NCBI RefSeq assembly: GCF_042434395.1
Contig: NZ_JBHLTP010000023.1
Coordinates: 41,126 to 105,125, forward strand
Direction of reading: 5' to 3'
Origin: Pontibacillus salicampi
GTDB lineage: Bacteria > Bacillota > Bacilli > Bacillales > BH030062
DNA: 64,000 nucleotides
Shown here: piece after piece, positions 44,839-54,606 of the stretch
How positions within the stretch are numbered: position 1 is the stretch's first letter
How the letters are laid out: each line of letters opens with the position of its first letter
Made by a program: the position numbers and the translations under genes
The notes under the pieces: generated by a model
Told to the model about the DNA's origin: nothing
Database searches by the model: none
The model's input: the letters and a program-made list of their open reading frames with translations, nothing else

Positions 44839-45264
44839 TTTTCTCATCTTTTTTATAATCTGGTTAAGCACTTCCGAGAACACGAGCCCAAATGCAATCG
44901 CACCAGATATCATAAAAGCTTTCGCTGCAATGGAGATAGCGACGCTGTAGTCATTTTGCACAAAGCTTCGCATGGCGTCATACGCAAGACTTCCTGGTAC
45001 AAGAGGAATAATCCCTGCTACGCTAAATATAATCATAGGTGTTTTATATATCCTTGCCAGCATCTGGCTGACCATGGCAATAACAAAGGAGGCAAAAAGT
45101 GTAGCTGGGACACTGTCGACTTCTTCCCATACTAAGGATATGTAAATGACCCAACCAATCATGCCGACGAGACCACATTTGATGAGCGTATTTCTTGGCG
45201 CCTGAAAGATGATTCCAAAGGCAGCTGATGCAAAAAAGCTTGCAATGGCATGTTCAATCAACAT
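44818..45264 (-). CDS. ThrE/YjjB-type exporter subunit (DUF3815)
   Basis: A 148-residue protein with four or five hydrophobic helices, matching the C-terminal half of threonine/serine exporters (ThrE), which in Bacillaceae is a separate small protein. The GIIPLVPGSLAYDAMRSFV segment near residue 85 is characteristic. It pairs with the DUF1212-type protein encoded upstream, which carries a frameshift here, so export activity may be lost. Confidence 0.83.
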   Translation of the reverse strand: MLIEHAIASFFASAAFGIIFQAPRNTLIKCGLVGMIGWVIYISLVWEEVDSVPATLFASFVIAMVSQMLARIYKTPMIIFSVAGIIPLVPGSLAYDAMRSFVQNDYSVAISIAAKAFMISGAIAFGLVFSEVLNQIIKKMRKTKAQVG

Positions 45265-45282
45265 AATTATTCCTCACGATCT

Positions 45283-46025
45283 CTAAAATAGTGCAAACAT
45301 AACAGCAATACCTGCCCCAATTGCAAAAGCCGTTAAAAAGGCCTCCGCCCCCTTGGCGAGTCCTGAGATAAGATGACCTGCCATCAAATCCCTTACAGCG
45401 TTGGTGATGAGCAGGCCAGGGACCAACGGCATGACAGAACCAACAACTACCTTATCAACTTCCTTCCCAATACCTAATGAAAAAAGGGAAAAGGCCGTAA
45501 AACCAATCAACAACGAAGCAATGAATTCAGCAACAAATTTAGATTCAAATAATGAATAAAGTTAATTAATGCAATAAATCCTAGCCCTCCTGCAATGCAG
45601 GCTGGTAGAAAATCGTACCAACTCCCCTGAAACATGATACTAAAGAAACCACTCGCTAACGTGGCAGCGATGATTTGCATTTGCATGGAATAATCTGTAG
45701 GACTGGTTTCAATTTTTCTAAGCTCTTTATACGCTTCCTGAGTAGACATGTCTCCACTGGTAATGTTTCTAGAGACATTATTCGCGAGCTTTACTTTTTC
45801 GAGATTTGTCTCTCGTGCTGAAACCCTTACTAATTTTGCAGGGGCACTAGGGCTAATGGTAAACACAATCCCAGTAGGTGTTACATAACTTTGTGCTTCA
45901 TCCCGTCCAAAAGATTGGGCAATCCGCGTCATTGTATCTTCCACACGATAGGTTTCCGCTCCATTTTGTAGCATCATCTTCCCCATTAATAAACACAACT
46001 CAATTAAGTCCTCTGTACGCTCCAC
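45283..46025 (-). pseudogene. ThrE/YjjP-type exporter subunit (DUF1212), frameshifted
   Basis: The upstream part (to the stop at 45507) has GAETYRVEDTM and SYVTPTGIVFTISP near residues 27-60, the cytoplasmic domain of DUF1212 exporters; the downstream part resumes in another frame with LLIGFTAFSLFSLGIGKEVD and MPLVPGLLITNAVRDLMAG. The frames would join as NLKFVAEFIASLLIGF if one A were added to a short A-run near 45545. So either a one-base deletion inactivated the gene or the read has an error. A GTG at 46025 is the likely start. The partner subunit follows 18 bases on. Confidence 0.78.
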
Positions 46026-46074
46026 TCGCCACCTCAATTCGTATTACAGTATGTTTAGTGTATCTATTCATATA

Positions 46075-46230
46075 CTAAAAGCTTAAAACACTTTTTAAAA
46101 TTTCCACAATCTGAAGCTTCTCCACTTCCTTTTTCACGACTGGCTGAGTCTTACCTCCATATTTGTTCTTAAAGGCTTCCCAATGTTGATGTTCATCAAA
46201 GAAAATTCGTCGTAAAATGTTTGTCTCCAT
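46075..46230 (-). pseudogene. IS91-type transposase N-terminal remnant
   Basis: METNILRRIFFDEHQHWEAF and KNKYGGKTQPVVKKEVEKLQ open a 51-residue frame; shifting by one frame yields DCGNFKKCFKLL, the lead into the zinc-binding domain of IS91-family transposases. So this is the first 60 residues of such a transposase, frameshifted and truncated, beside the IS21 insertion. Confidence 0.6.
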
Positions 46231-46369
46231 ACAAGTACAATACCACATCATTAAGGGCTGTAGAATTGTCTGTTAGCAACGGTGATAAAATCCCTAATAA
46301 CAACGGTTTCAAATTCCCCACTAATAACGGATAATCATTCTATATAACATAGAGATGGAGTGTAGAGTG

Positions 46370-47605
46370 ATGGTCCAGATTGGGGAGTTTTTTATGATTA
46401 GGGAACTTTATCAAAAAGGTTGGTCAATTACAGCAATTTCTGAGGAGACTGGATTTGATCCAAAAACGATTAGAAAGTACATAAAAGCCGATAGTCTTCC
46501 CGAACGAAAGGATAGATCAGCTAAAAAGATCAGTAAGCTAGATCCTTACAAAGATTACTTAAGAGAAAGAATTAAAGAAGGAACAACGAATTGTTTGGTG
46601 TTATTTGAAGAGATTCAATCCTTAGGTTATACCGGCAAGATGACGATTCTCAGAGACTTTGTGAGACCATTTAGGTCTCAGCCTAAAAAACAAGCAACGA
46701 TAAGATTTGAAACGTCTCCAGGGAAACAAGCTCAAATGGATTGGGGTCACGTAGGGAAATTTGAAGTTGATGGAGAGATGAAAGACATTAGTGCATTCAC
46801 AATGGTATTAAGTTATTCACGAATGAAGTATATAGAGTTTACGGATAATATGAACCTAGAAACATTGATGAAATGTCATATGAATGCATTTGCTTACTTT
46901 AATGGTGTTCCCGAACAGATACTCTATGACAATATGAAAACAGCTGTTATTAAACATAGTCCAGTAGAGATCCGTTTCAATAGAAAGTTTGAAGAGTTTT
47001 TAGATTATTATGGAGTGGCTCCTAAAGCCTGTAAGCCTTATAGGCCTCAAACTAAGGGGAAAGTAGAAAACGTAGTGGGCTACTTGAAGAAGAATTTTAT
47101 GCAGCGAAGATTGCCTAAAAGTCTTGAAGGATTAAATAATGAGGTAAGAAGATGGTTAGATCGAACAGCTAATCGAAAGATTAATCAAACTACACAAGAA
47201 GCACCGGAGATACGCTTTCAACAAGAACAACGTTACTTAGCTAAATCAAACACTAAACCTTTATTCCCTATTAATCACTGGGAGCTTAGAACTGTTAGTA
47301 AAGACTGCTTTGTCTCGTATAAAGGTAACCGTTACTCCGTACCTTTCAGGTACGTGGGCCAAGAAGTAAAAATTAAAGAAACTTTAGATCATCATCTGGA
47401 GATATTCGACTCAAACGAACGTATTGCAAGCCACCCAATCTTAGATGGAAAAGCAAAAGAACATATTCATTTTGAACATTATAAAGGACTGAAAACGACC
47501 TCTGTTGGTTTGGCGACCCACAGTCGTTTACAGCCCTCAAATCTTGAAGTAGAGCAACGCTCTCTTCAAATTTATGATCAACTAGAGGATGGTGATCTAA
47601 CATGA
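46370..47605 (+). CDS. istA: IS21-family transposase IstA
   Basis: A DDE transposase of about 411 residues. The N-terminal helix-turn-helix is WSITAISEETGFDPKTIRKY; the catalytic residues are D in QAQMDWGHVG near residue 125, D in LYDNMKTAV near 190 and E in GKVENVVGYL near 225. A GGAG site 9 bases before ATG 46370 makes that start better than ATG 46355. It overlaps istB by 4 bases (ATGA), as in active elements. No frameshifts seen. Confidence 0.93.
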   Translation: MVQIGEFFMIRELYQKGWSITAISEETGFDPKTIRKYIKADSLPERKDRSAKKISKLDPYKDYLRERIKEGTTNCLVLFEEIQSLGYTGKMTILRDFVRPFRSQPKKQATIRFETSPGKQAQMDWGHVGKFEVDGEMKDISAFTMVLSYSRMKYIEFTDNMNLETLMKCHMNAFAYFNGVPEQILYDNMKTAVIKHSPVEIRFNRKFEEFLDYYGVAPKACKPYRPQTKGKVENVVGYLKKNFMQRRLPKSLEGLNNEVRRWLDRTANRKINQTTQEAPEIRFQQEQRYLAKSNTKPLFPINHWELRTVSKDCFVSYKGNRYSVPFRYVGQEVKIKETLDHHLEIFDSNERIASHPILDGKAKEHIHFEHYKGLKTTSVGLATHSRLQPSNLEVEQRSLQIYDQLEDGDLT

Positions 47606-48360
47606 ACACCACAGTCTTAGTTGAACGACTCAAGCAATTAGGTTGGTCCTACACAGCTGACCAACTAGACGGAATCTTGGAAGATTCATCTAAAGATAAT
47701 GTATCATATTCTACCTTCCTATACACGCTTTTATCTAAGGAAATTGAACACAGGGAAGAAACAGAGTTAAACAAAAGGATTAAAAAGTCCAAACTTCCCT
47801 ATATAAAAACCATTCACGATTTTGATTTTGCCTTTCAACCAAGTATAGACGAGAAACGTATTAAAGAAGTTCTCACCGGACGATACATACATCATGGAGA
47901 GAATATTATCCTTCTAGGGCCTCCTGGTGTAGGGAAAACGCACTTAGCCATATCTATGACAGTAGAGGCCCTCACACAAGGTCATACAGCCCTTTATATC
48001 ACGGCAAATGACTTTATAGCAGAATGCCAAAAAGCTAATAAACAAGGGTTAATCCAACGGATTATTAAGAGGTATTGTAGACCAGATATCTTGGTTGTAG
48101 ACGAAATAGGTTATTTTGGTTTTGACGAATTAAGTTCACATACATTCTTTCAGATCATCTCAAAAAGGTATGAAACCGGAGCAATGATCCTAACTTCCAA
48201 TAAGTCTTATGTAGAGTGGGGTAAGATTTTTGGGGATGAAGTATTAGTAACTGCAATTCTAGATAGGATTGTTCATCATTCTTCAACCTTTAATATAAGA
48301 GGTGACTCTTACAGGCTTCGTGAAAAGAAAAAAGCAGGCATACAGCCCGCTCAATTATGA
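47602..48360 (+). CDS. istB: IS21-family helper ATPase IstB
   Basis: A 252-residue DnaC-like AAA+ ATPase that assembles on target DNA and stimulates IstA. Walker A is LGPPGVGKTHLA near residue 108, Walker B LVVDEIGY near 165, and ILDRIVHHSSTFNIRGDSYR closes the chain. Complete and coupled to istA. Confidence 0.94.
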   Translation: MNTTVLVERLKQLGWSYTADQLDGILEDSSKDNVSYSTFLYTLLSKEIEHREETELNKRIKKSKLPYIKTIHDFDFAFQPSIDEKRIKEVLTGRYIHHGENIILLGPPGVGKTHLAISMTVEALTQGHTALYITANDFIAECQKANKQGLIQRIIKRYCRPDILVVDEIGYFGFDELSSHTFFQIISKRYETGAMILTSNKSYVEWGKIFGDEVLVTAILDRIVHHSSTFNIRGDSYRLREKKKAGIQPAQL

Positions 48361-48563
48361 CGATATTAGGGAATTTTATTCCGTTGAAATTAGGGAAATT
48401 TAAACCGTTATTGACATTGTCAAATAAAAATGACCTGACTCGTTGTAATTTTGTATTTATTGCTCCAGCATTATTATCATAGTTTTGCCACTCTCTTAGC
48501 AATATTTTTACATGGCTAGAATGTACGGTCTTCTAAAAAAACCTGAATGCTAATTTTAAAAGC

Positions 48564-48605
48564 AAAAAAGGACTACCTCCTTTATTTAGGAAGTAGTCCT
48601 TTAAT
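48564..48605. terminator. Bidirectional terminator at the end of the defence locus
   Basis: AAAGGACTACCTCCT / AGGAAGTAGTCCTTT stem (14 of 15 pairs) with T-runs on both sides; leftward it gives CCTTTTTTG. It would end transcripts of the BREX-like operon and isolate the IS. Confidence 0.82.
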
Positions 48606-48843
48606 TATTAACCCGTTATTACATCATGCCGCCCCTATGGTGAGAGTGTGTAATATCTTACACGTTGTATGCAAATAGTGCGCTATATTAAGGTTTTGCT
48701 GAATGCTGTCTGTAACATCTTTAACTTGGTTTCACCGTTTTTCATTGGATTGCGTTAGCAAAATGTTAGCATTTTACTCGTAATTAGACTTTTTGTTTAT
48801 TAAATTTAGTTATAGATTAGTCCTCATTTTTTCACAAATATTA
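48606..48843. other. Intergenic region, nothing recognised
   Basis: Contains two GTTAGC words near 48754-48772 but no coding frame, tRNA or att-like core that I can support. Confidence 0.4.
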
Positions 48844-50598
48844 TTAATGATGTTCCAGTTTTTCCCCCTGGGTATTTATCCAATCAAATTTAATCCTTTC
48901 ATTTTCAACAGTTGGATAACTGGGTATCTTTAAATTTATTTGGTGTTTGGCAAAAGGATTTATTAAGTACTTAATTTTTAATGTCGGTAGTTCTTCATTC
49001 CAGTTCTGTTCACAGTATAGGATACCTGTAAGAGAAGTATTTAGTGGAGGACTGTCACCTCTTGGCATTAGTATCCCTCCTGAACCTAAACACTCAGAAT
49101 ACTCACCCTCTTTTTTATCATACCTGACGATGGTAGGACCATATAACACTTCTGCAACTTCTTCCCAATCCGCTCCGTTATCAGCAGCTTTACATATTGC
49201 AACAATAATTGGACCTTCCCATTTATATTTTTTTAGCTTTGAATTAATTCTTCTTTCAATCGCCTTTAATGGCTCAATTTTTCTAGGTGGACCTAACAAA
49301 GCAAAATCAATTTTTGATTTTGTTTCGATGTTTCCCTTAGGTGAAATAAAAAATCCCCCTGATATACCATCAGAATTAATTACTAGTTCTTCCTCTGGAT
49401 CAACATCTGTTGGATCTAGAGCATCAAGATACTTAATCAATTTTCTTTTTATTCCACTAGGTTTATAATTTTTTTGATCCACAATTTCATACCATATTCC
49501 AACATCAAAAAAATGTTCAACATCTGAAAGGTAATTTAAAAGATGATCTATTGTTTCTTGCTCCTTGCCAATATCCTCTGATTCAAATAAAGTTACTACA
49601 TCCAATAGTACTTTTTGTCCATTTATTTCCCACAACAATTCTGGTGTTAAACCATTTTCTAATTTTGGGTTGAATTCAATCTCTCCATTTTCAGAACAGA
49701 ATTTTGCAACAAGAAATTCATTTATCTGGGCAAGAAACTCTTTATCGTTCTGACTCCTCAACCTTCTATAATAATCTAGCTTTCTATCTTCAGGGATACT
49801 ATCGTAGAAGTCTTCTATAAAAGCTTTCATTGATTTATGTTTTTCTGTTACACCGTTTGCTACATATACAACATATGGAGCTTTCCAATTACCATCTAGA
49901 TTTGGAAGAGATTCAATGAATTCTTTATCATATAGAGTGAATTTTTTGTTTTTAAATAGTATAATTACACCCTTACTCACATTTTTAAGAGTAATAGTAA
50001 CTTCTTTCCAAAAATATTTCCTCTTTTTTTTAGTTAATAGGCCAAATATATTTGCAGGCCAATCAATAATGGGGCGATACCACCGTTTTCTTATATACTT
50101 TCCTTCCCTCATGCTTTTATTAATACCACTAGTCTGTGCAAGATCTCCCAAGCCTGCTACAACAGTAATCGCTATCCAACCAAAAAGTAATATTTTCCAC
50201 ATCAGAGGGATTTGTACTAATAAAACTAATAATAATCCTGTAATAGTTGGCCAAAATCCTGACCATGCATATATTTTAAAAAAATTATATGAAAATCTAG
50301 AAATACTTTGACCATCCGATAAGTGTCTAGCTTCAGTAAACCTATATAAACTAAATGGTATAAAAAATGTAAAACATAGTATCCAAATAAACTCCATTAG
50401 ATCTCCTTGCAACAATACTTGAATTATTGTTGGGAGTAATATAAGTATTGCCTGTCCAATAATCCAACTGTTTTTTAGGGTTCGGGTTCCGTGGAGTCCT
50501 ATTTTACTCCGGTTTTTTAGGCTTTTTCTTATTTTATAAGATTTTGAAACAGAGTAAAGAAAATTTAGCAAACCTAATACCAATATGAAAAACTTCAT
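48844..50598 (-). CDS. Membrane protein with a PD-(D/E)XK-like region, unknown
   Basis: A 584-residue protein not assignable to a named family. Residues 1-160 contain about five hydrophobic helices. The soluble remainder has, near 305-345, EIEFNPKLENG, TPELLWEINGQKVLLDVVTL and an acidic helix; the order Glu, PxLL, β-strand, (L)DVVT recalls the PD-(D/E)XK nuclease core, with Asp-Val-Val-Thr in place of ExK. A C-terminal domain (from 420) has FALLGPPRKIEPL and VAICKAADNGADWEEVAEV, which can continue such a fold. It follows brxL by 219 bases on the same strand and may be an effector of the defence locus; this is inference. Confidence 0.65.
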   Translation of the reverse strand: MKFFILVLGLLNFLYSVSKSYKIRKSLKNRSKIGLHGTRTLKNSWIIGQAILILLPTIIQVLLQGDLMEFIWILCFTFFIPFSLYRFTEARHLSDGQSISRFSYNFFKIYAWSGFWPTITGLLLVLLVQIPLMWKILLFGWIAITVVAGLGDLAQTSGINKSMREGKYIRKRWYRPIIDWPANIFGLLTKKKRKYFWKEVTITLKNVSKGVIILFKNKKFTLYDKEFIESLPNLDGNWKAPYVVYVANGVTEKHKSMKAFIEDFYDSIPEDRKLDYYRRLRSQNDKEFLAQINEFLVAKFCSENGEIEFNPKLENGLTPELLWEINGQKVLLDVVTLFESEDIGKEQETIDHLLNYLSDVEHFFDVGIWYEIVDQKNYKPSGIKRKLIKYLDALDPTDVDPEEELVINSDGISGGFFISPKGNIETKSKIDFALLGPPRKIEPLKAIERRINSKLKKYKWEGPIIVAICKAADNGADWEEVAEVLYGPTIVRYDKKEGEYSECLGSGGILMPRGDSPPLNTSLTGILYCEQNWNEELPTLKIKYLINPFAKHQINLKIPSYPTVENERIKFDWINTQGEKLEHH

Positions 50599-50817
50599 TT
50601 CTTTAACAAATCCTCACTTTACGATTGAAACATGATATTGTTTATCCAACATCACTTCAAATTTATTGTTCCAATAATTTTAATACTGCTTTTATGGTTA
50701 TGTTAACGCCATGGCATAAGTGAAATTTATCCATTTATGTATGTGTCTCACCATCTTTTTAAGCTTGTAATTCTACTATTACAAAATACAAAACAGTTTA
50801 TAAAAGTTTCTTTCAGT

Positions 50818-52242
50818 TTAATCATTATTATAATAATCTTCCTCATAACCTATCTTAATTTTCTTATATTCTGGATCCATCTTATGTAATTCATCCCTAA
50901 CTCGTTGCCGTAGCTCAATTGCTGGCTTCAAACAATATTCTAAAAATTCCTTTTTAGTAAGTGATATATCTGGAAATAAGATTTTTAAGAATCCAGTAGC
51001 TAACCTTTGAATTGCTTTAGTATCTCTTAAATCTTTACAATTTTTCAATTTCATATTACCAGCTACGTAATCCGAAAAGTCAGATCTTCCTCGTAAAACA
51101 TGTAAAACTTCTGAGAGAAAATCCCCTTTAAACCCCATCATTTGAGAAGGAGTTTCACTAGTAACCCTTGGCATATACCATCCAGGGATTATACCATGTA
51201 ATCTATCTAAAAACGCTGTCTCTTGTAAAAAATTAGGGAAATCTTTCAACAACCCTTTATCTAAGTTTAAAGGGTTTCGATTTTTATCTAAAGGTATATT
51301 ACCTAACATTACAAAACCTGCTTCTGAGGTAGCTTCGGTATCTCCTCTACTAAATTTACCACTTTCTAAATATGTCTTTAATCCTGCTGATAATTCCGAA
51401 TCAGTTTGAATGCTTTGAATTTCATCAAGAACTACTGTATCATATTTTGATATTAAACCAGGGGTATTTCTAACATGATGAAAGAACATGACAGCAGGAG
51501 TAATTTTCCCACCACGGACCACCCTTGCATATCTGGAAAAATTATCGTATACAAACGATTTCCCAGTTCCTTTAGGTGCTAATTCAATTAGATTAATTCT
51601 GGGTTCTACAAAAGCGACTATCCTTGTTATTAATACAAACTTTTGTTCTAAACTATAAATTGTAGGATTAAATCCCATACTTGATATTATTAAATCCAAC
51701 CATTCATCTAAGCCAAAATGCTTTCGACATTCGATAAAATAATCGATATCAACGGCACCAATTTGAAATGGCTTAAAATTTCTCATTAAGACTGAACCTT
51801 TATCTTTTTCATTTTCAGGAGGAACATAAAATAATTCGCCTACTCCCCATACTCCACTGCCAAGAAGAAGATTATTATCTTCAATAATTTTCTGTGAAAC
51901 AATTGCATCATTTATATCTAAGAAAGGAATTCTTAAATACCTTGTCCCACTTTGTAAATTAATTGAAACACTATAATCATCTAGTAATTTTACAGGTTCC
52001 ATATTAATTAGACGATTTTTAACTTCTTCTTTTTCCCCCTTTTGTGGTAAAAATCTATCTATAAAGTTAGAAACTTTCACTCTTGATTCGTTTGTTAATA
52101 TGCCATCTTCAATAAAATTAAATAGAATCCACTCTCCGACATATGTTGGGATTGACCGGGCAGAAAAACCAGCTTTTTGTACTAAACTTTTGTTAATAAT
52201 TACTTCCCCGTACATATCTAAAGCCTTCTTTTCAAACTCCAT
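50818..52242 (-). CDS. brxL: BrxL-like AAA+ protein, short form without Lon protease domain
   Basis: Phage-exclusion factor of BREX systems; a DNA-binding AAA+ ring. This protein has 474 residues instead of about 680. The N-terminal domain (FSARSIPTYVGEWIL near 27) and the ATPase core are present: Walker A APKGTGKSFVY near 222, Walker B TVVLDEIQSIQ near 268, sensor region FVMLGNIPLDKNR near 305, and FLDRLHGIIPGWYMPRV near 340. It ends soon after the helical RQRVRDELHKMDPEYKK where longer BrxL proteins continue into a Lon-like domain. No lost continuation was seen downstream. Last core gene of the operon, 18 bases after pglZ. Confidence 0.83.
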   Translation of the reverse strand: MEFEKKALDMYGEVIINKSLVQKAGFSARSIPTYVGEWILFNFIEDGILTNESRVKVSNFIDRFLPQKGEKEEVKNRLINMEPVKLLDDYSVSINLQSGTRYLRIPFLDINDAIVSQKIIEDNNLLLGSGVWGVGELFYVPPENEKDKGSVLMRNFKPFQIGAVDIDYFIECRKHFGLDEWLDLIISSMGFNPTIYSLEQKFVLITRIVAFVEPRINLIELAPKGTGKSFVYDNFSRYARVVRGGKITPAVMFFHHVRNTPGLISKYDTVVLDEIQSIQTDSELSAGLKTYLESGKFSRGDTEATSEAGFVMLGNIPLDKNRNPLNLDKGLLKDFPNFLQETAFLDRLHGIIPGWYMPRVTSETPSQMMGFKGDFLSEVLHVLRGRSDFSDYVAGNMKLKNCKDLRDTKAIQRLATGFLKILFPDISLTKKEFLEYCLKPAIELRQRVRDELHKMDPEYKKIKIGYEEDYYNND

Positions 52243-52260
52243 TAGAGTATTATTCCCCCC

Positions 52261-54606
52261 TTAAAAATCAAAATCATCAAAATCAAATGTATTTTCTTGA
52301 ATTGAATTTACTTTTATTGGGATACGGTATTCATAATTAAAATGTTTTCCATAAACAGAATATTCAAGATGCACTATTAACTCATTATTTTGCCTATTCT
52401 TATTCAGAATTCTAACTTCATCAAATTCTATTGTTACTTTACTTAATTCTTTTAATAGATTTACTTGTTTTTTCATATCCGTAACAGCTACAATATCACT
52501 ATCAAGATTTATAGATAAATTAATTAAGGGAACATCGTTGGGATTTTCTATTGATAAGATTAGTTTAGTCTTCACATTATATCTATATTGATTTTCTTCT
52601 ATTAGAATTGTTGGTTTTATCAATTTTAAATTGGATTTTTTAAGATGAATAAATGGAACAATTGTTTCTTCTGGGGAAAGTCCTCCATGAACATAATACT
52701 CACCTTTAATTGGCTTAAAACTACTATCCCCTTTAGCAACTACGTAGTGAGTATCTAAACTAAAGAAATCCTTTCTTAATATATATCCTTCTTTCTCAAA
52801 CAATTCTCTTGATTTTTGCAGTTCACGTTCTGTAACAGTCATTACTCTTTCTGACTTTTCAATGTACTTACCCTCTAACAAGTCTTGGTCAACCAGCAAC
52901 TCATGTTCTTGAGAAACCTTTAACGAACCATGATCAGAGGTAATATATATGTCAGCATCAGGTTTATTTTCAATAACTCTCCATACTCTCATGAAGAAAG
53001 CCCTTAATTCATCTTTTATTTTTTCATCTCTGCTCCTTGCCATCCTACCCTGATCTTTATGAAGGTATTCGTCAATTTCCCCAAAATTTATTACTAAAAA
53101 ATTGACTGTATCATCTAAGTTATCTATAGTACTTATCTCGGTTGTATAATGAAACTTCTTTGTAAGGAAATAACTTTTCATTTTCTTATTAAATATGTTT
53201 CTGTAATTTTGTTCCTTGTTTTCATACTCATAGTTTGAAGAGAACAGCGCAGTTTTAGAAAATTTTGTCTCAGTGGGTGCCATTGCAACATAATCTTTTG
53301 ATTCTATTATTGAAATGTCTTCTTCATTAAATAAAGAAATCAAGTAATCAAAATAGTTGTGGTTAAGGTTGTCAATTACTAATAGAATTGTAAAGTTTTG
53401 TTTATCTATTTCAACTTTTATATTAGGAATCATCTTCCACATTACATAAGGGTATGAAAACATAATGTCTATATAATTTTTGTAAAAGTAATCTGAATAT
53501 TGAATAGAGTATTGTTCTATATCTTTATCAATTATATTTTGTTTATTAAGCCAAGTTCTATATGGGAGATATTCATCCTTAGCCCATTTTATTAACGTTG
53601 AAAAGTCATCTATTTTCTCTGGATTTATTGGATATTTCGGTCTTTTTAATTGTTCAAAATTATTCATTAGTACTAAATTCTTACTTAATAGTTCTCTATA
53701 CTTTACGTAAACTTGTTCTCTTACTTCCTCTACATTCAATAAACTATTTACTTTCAAGAAATTTATAATTATATAAAATTCTTTCTCTAATCTTCCGCTG
53801 GTACAACTAATAACACTTAGGATATCTAATTTTTCTTCACAATTAGTTAGCATTGAATTTAATTCAATTGCAATTGCATTTTTAATTTCAAGTAATTCAT
53901 CACTGTTAATATCTATTTTTATTATTTCTGACTCTACTAAGGAATTTAATGACTCTATATAATCTCCGCAGAATCTCTTTTTTAATTGAAGTGAGTAAGA
54001 TTTTAATAACTGATAAGAGATAATCAAGGTTCTAAACTTTTTAGGGTTGTCAAAAAATAAACTAATCAAATTGTGAATACCTTTATTACTATTAGCTAAA
54101 AGCTCACTCTTTTTTCGAATCCATACCTTATAAAAAAGACTTTTCTTAACTATTTGTTCAAATTCATTGTAGGGAAATTGATTTATCCATACTTTAATGT
54201 CATCAATAAATACATTTTCATCAAAATATACTCCTAAGTAATGGCTGATAATAATATTTTCAAAGTCACACACTACTTTAGGTTGTGGTACTTCCTCTAA
54301 TACAAACTTTAAATCTTTTTCAGACATATATTCAGGAATTTTTATATTTCCCCAGTTTTGTTCCAATAATCCCCTTAGTGATATTTCCTCAACAGTAATA
54401 AAATCACCCGGGTCAAAGCTATTAAGACCTTTGACCCAATTTAACATTTGAACATTTTGGATAATAAACTCGCTTTCTTCGTTATCCAAAACAGAATTCT
54501 TTACCCTTTCATATAATTCTGGATACTCTTCAATGCTTCTATAGATTTTTACTGCTTTTTCATCAGAAATTAGTGATGGATCAAACCATATTTTAATTTT
54601 ATTCAC
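52261..54606 (-). CDS. pglZ: BREX phosphatase-like protein PglZ
   Basis: A 781-residue PglZ-domain protein, the hallmark of BREX. The N-terminal 390 residues are helical. The alkaline-phosphatase-like domain begins with FTILLVIDNLNHNYFDYLIS near 405, has IYITSDHGSLKVS near 560 and ends with YYVHGGLSPEETIVPFI near 637; the D, SDHG and HGG metal sites are present, but Asn-Leu-Asn follows the Asp where many members have a Gly and a Ser/Thr nucleophile. A C-terminal immunoglobulin-like region (from 665) follows. GTG start overlaps the ATPase gene by 8 bases. Its biochemical role in BREX is not settled. Confidence 0.88.
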   Translation of the reverse strand: MNKIKIWFDPSLISDEKAVKIYRSIEEYPELYERVKNSVLDNEESEFIIQNVQMLNWVKGLNSFDPGDFITVEEISLRGLLEQNWGNIKIPEYMSEKDLKFVLEEVPQPKVVCDFENIIISHYLGVYFDENVFIDDIKVWINQFPYNEFEQIVKKSLFYKVWIRKKSELLANSNKGIHNLISLFFDNPKKFRTLIISYQLLKSYSLQLKKRFCGDYIESLNSLVESEIIKIDINSDELLEIKNAIAIELNSMLTNCEEKLDILSVISCTSGRLEKEFYIIINFLKVNSLLNVEEVREQVYVKYRELLSKNLVLMNNFEQLKRPKYPINPEKIDDFSTLIKWAKDEYLPYRTWLNKQNIIDKDIEQYSIQYSDYFYKNYIDIMFSYPYVMWKMIPNIKVEIDKQNFTILLVIDNLNHNYFDYLISLFNEEDISIIESKDYVAMAPTETKFSKTALFSSNYEYENKEQNYRNIFNKKMKSYFLTKKFHYTTEISTIDNLDDTVNFLVINFGEIDEYLHKDQGRMARSRDEKIKDELRAFFMRVWRVIENKPDADIYITSDHGSLKVSQEHELLVDQDLLEGKYIEKSERVMTVTERELQKSRELFEKEGYILRKDFFSLDTHYVVAKGDSSFKPIKGEYYVHGGLSPEETIVPFIHLKKSNLKLIKPTILIEENQYRYNVKTKLILSIENPNDVPLINLSINLDSDIVAVTDMKKQVNLLKELSKVTIEFDEVRILNKNRQNNELIVHLEYSVYGKHFNYEYRIPIKVNSIQENTFDFDDFDF

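Larger units (their letters stand above)
46267..48416 (+). mobile_element. IS21-family insertion sequence, apparently complete
   Basis: About 2.15 kb with istA and istB. The left end TGTCTGTTAGCAACGG and the right end (reverse complement TGTCAATAACGG) begin with the same TGTC, and both ends carry internal repeats of ACGGTTTxAAATT and AAAATCCCTAAT/AAATTCCCTAAT type. No clear target duplication is visible (left flank GTAGAAT, right flank TTGTCAA). It sits between the decayed IS91 gene and the defence locus. Confidence 0.85.

Noticed and set aside
46255..48425. Target-site duplication of the IS21 element
   Set aside because: Flanking bases GTAGAAT and TTGTCAA do not match, so none is claimed.
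48750..48790. Attachment site built on GTTAGC repeats
   Set aside because: The repeats are short and imperfect; no integrase gene or matching copy at the other end of the locus.
48947..49468. 173-codon plus-strand frame
   Set aside because: Antisense shadow of the membrane/nuclease-like gene, no ribosome site, Ser-rich composition.
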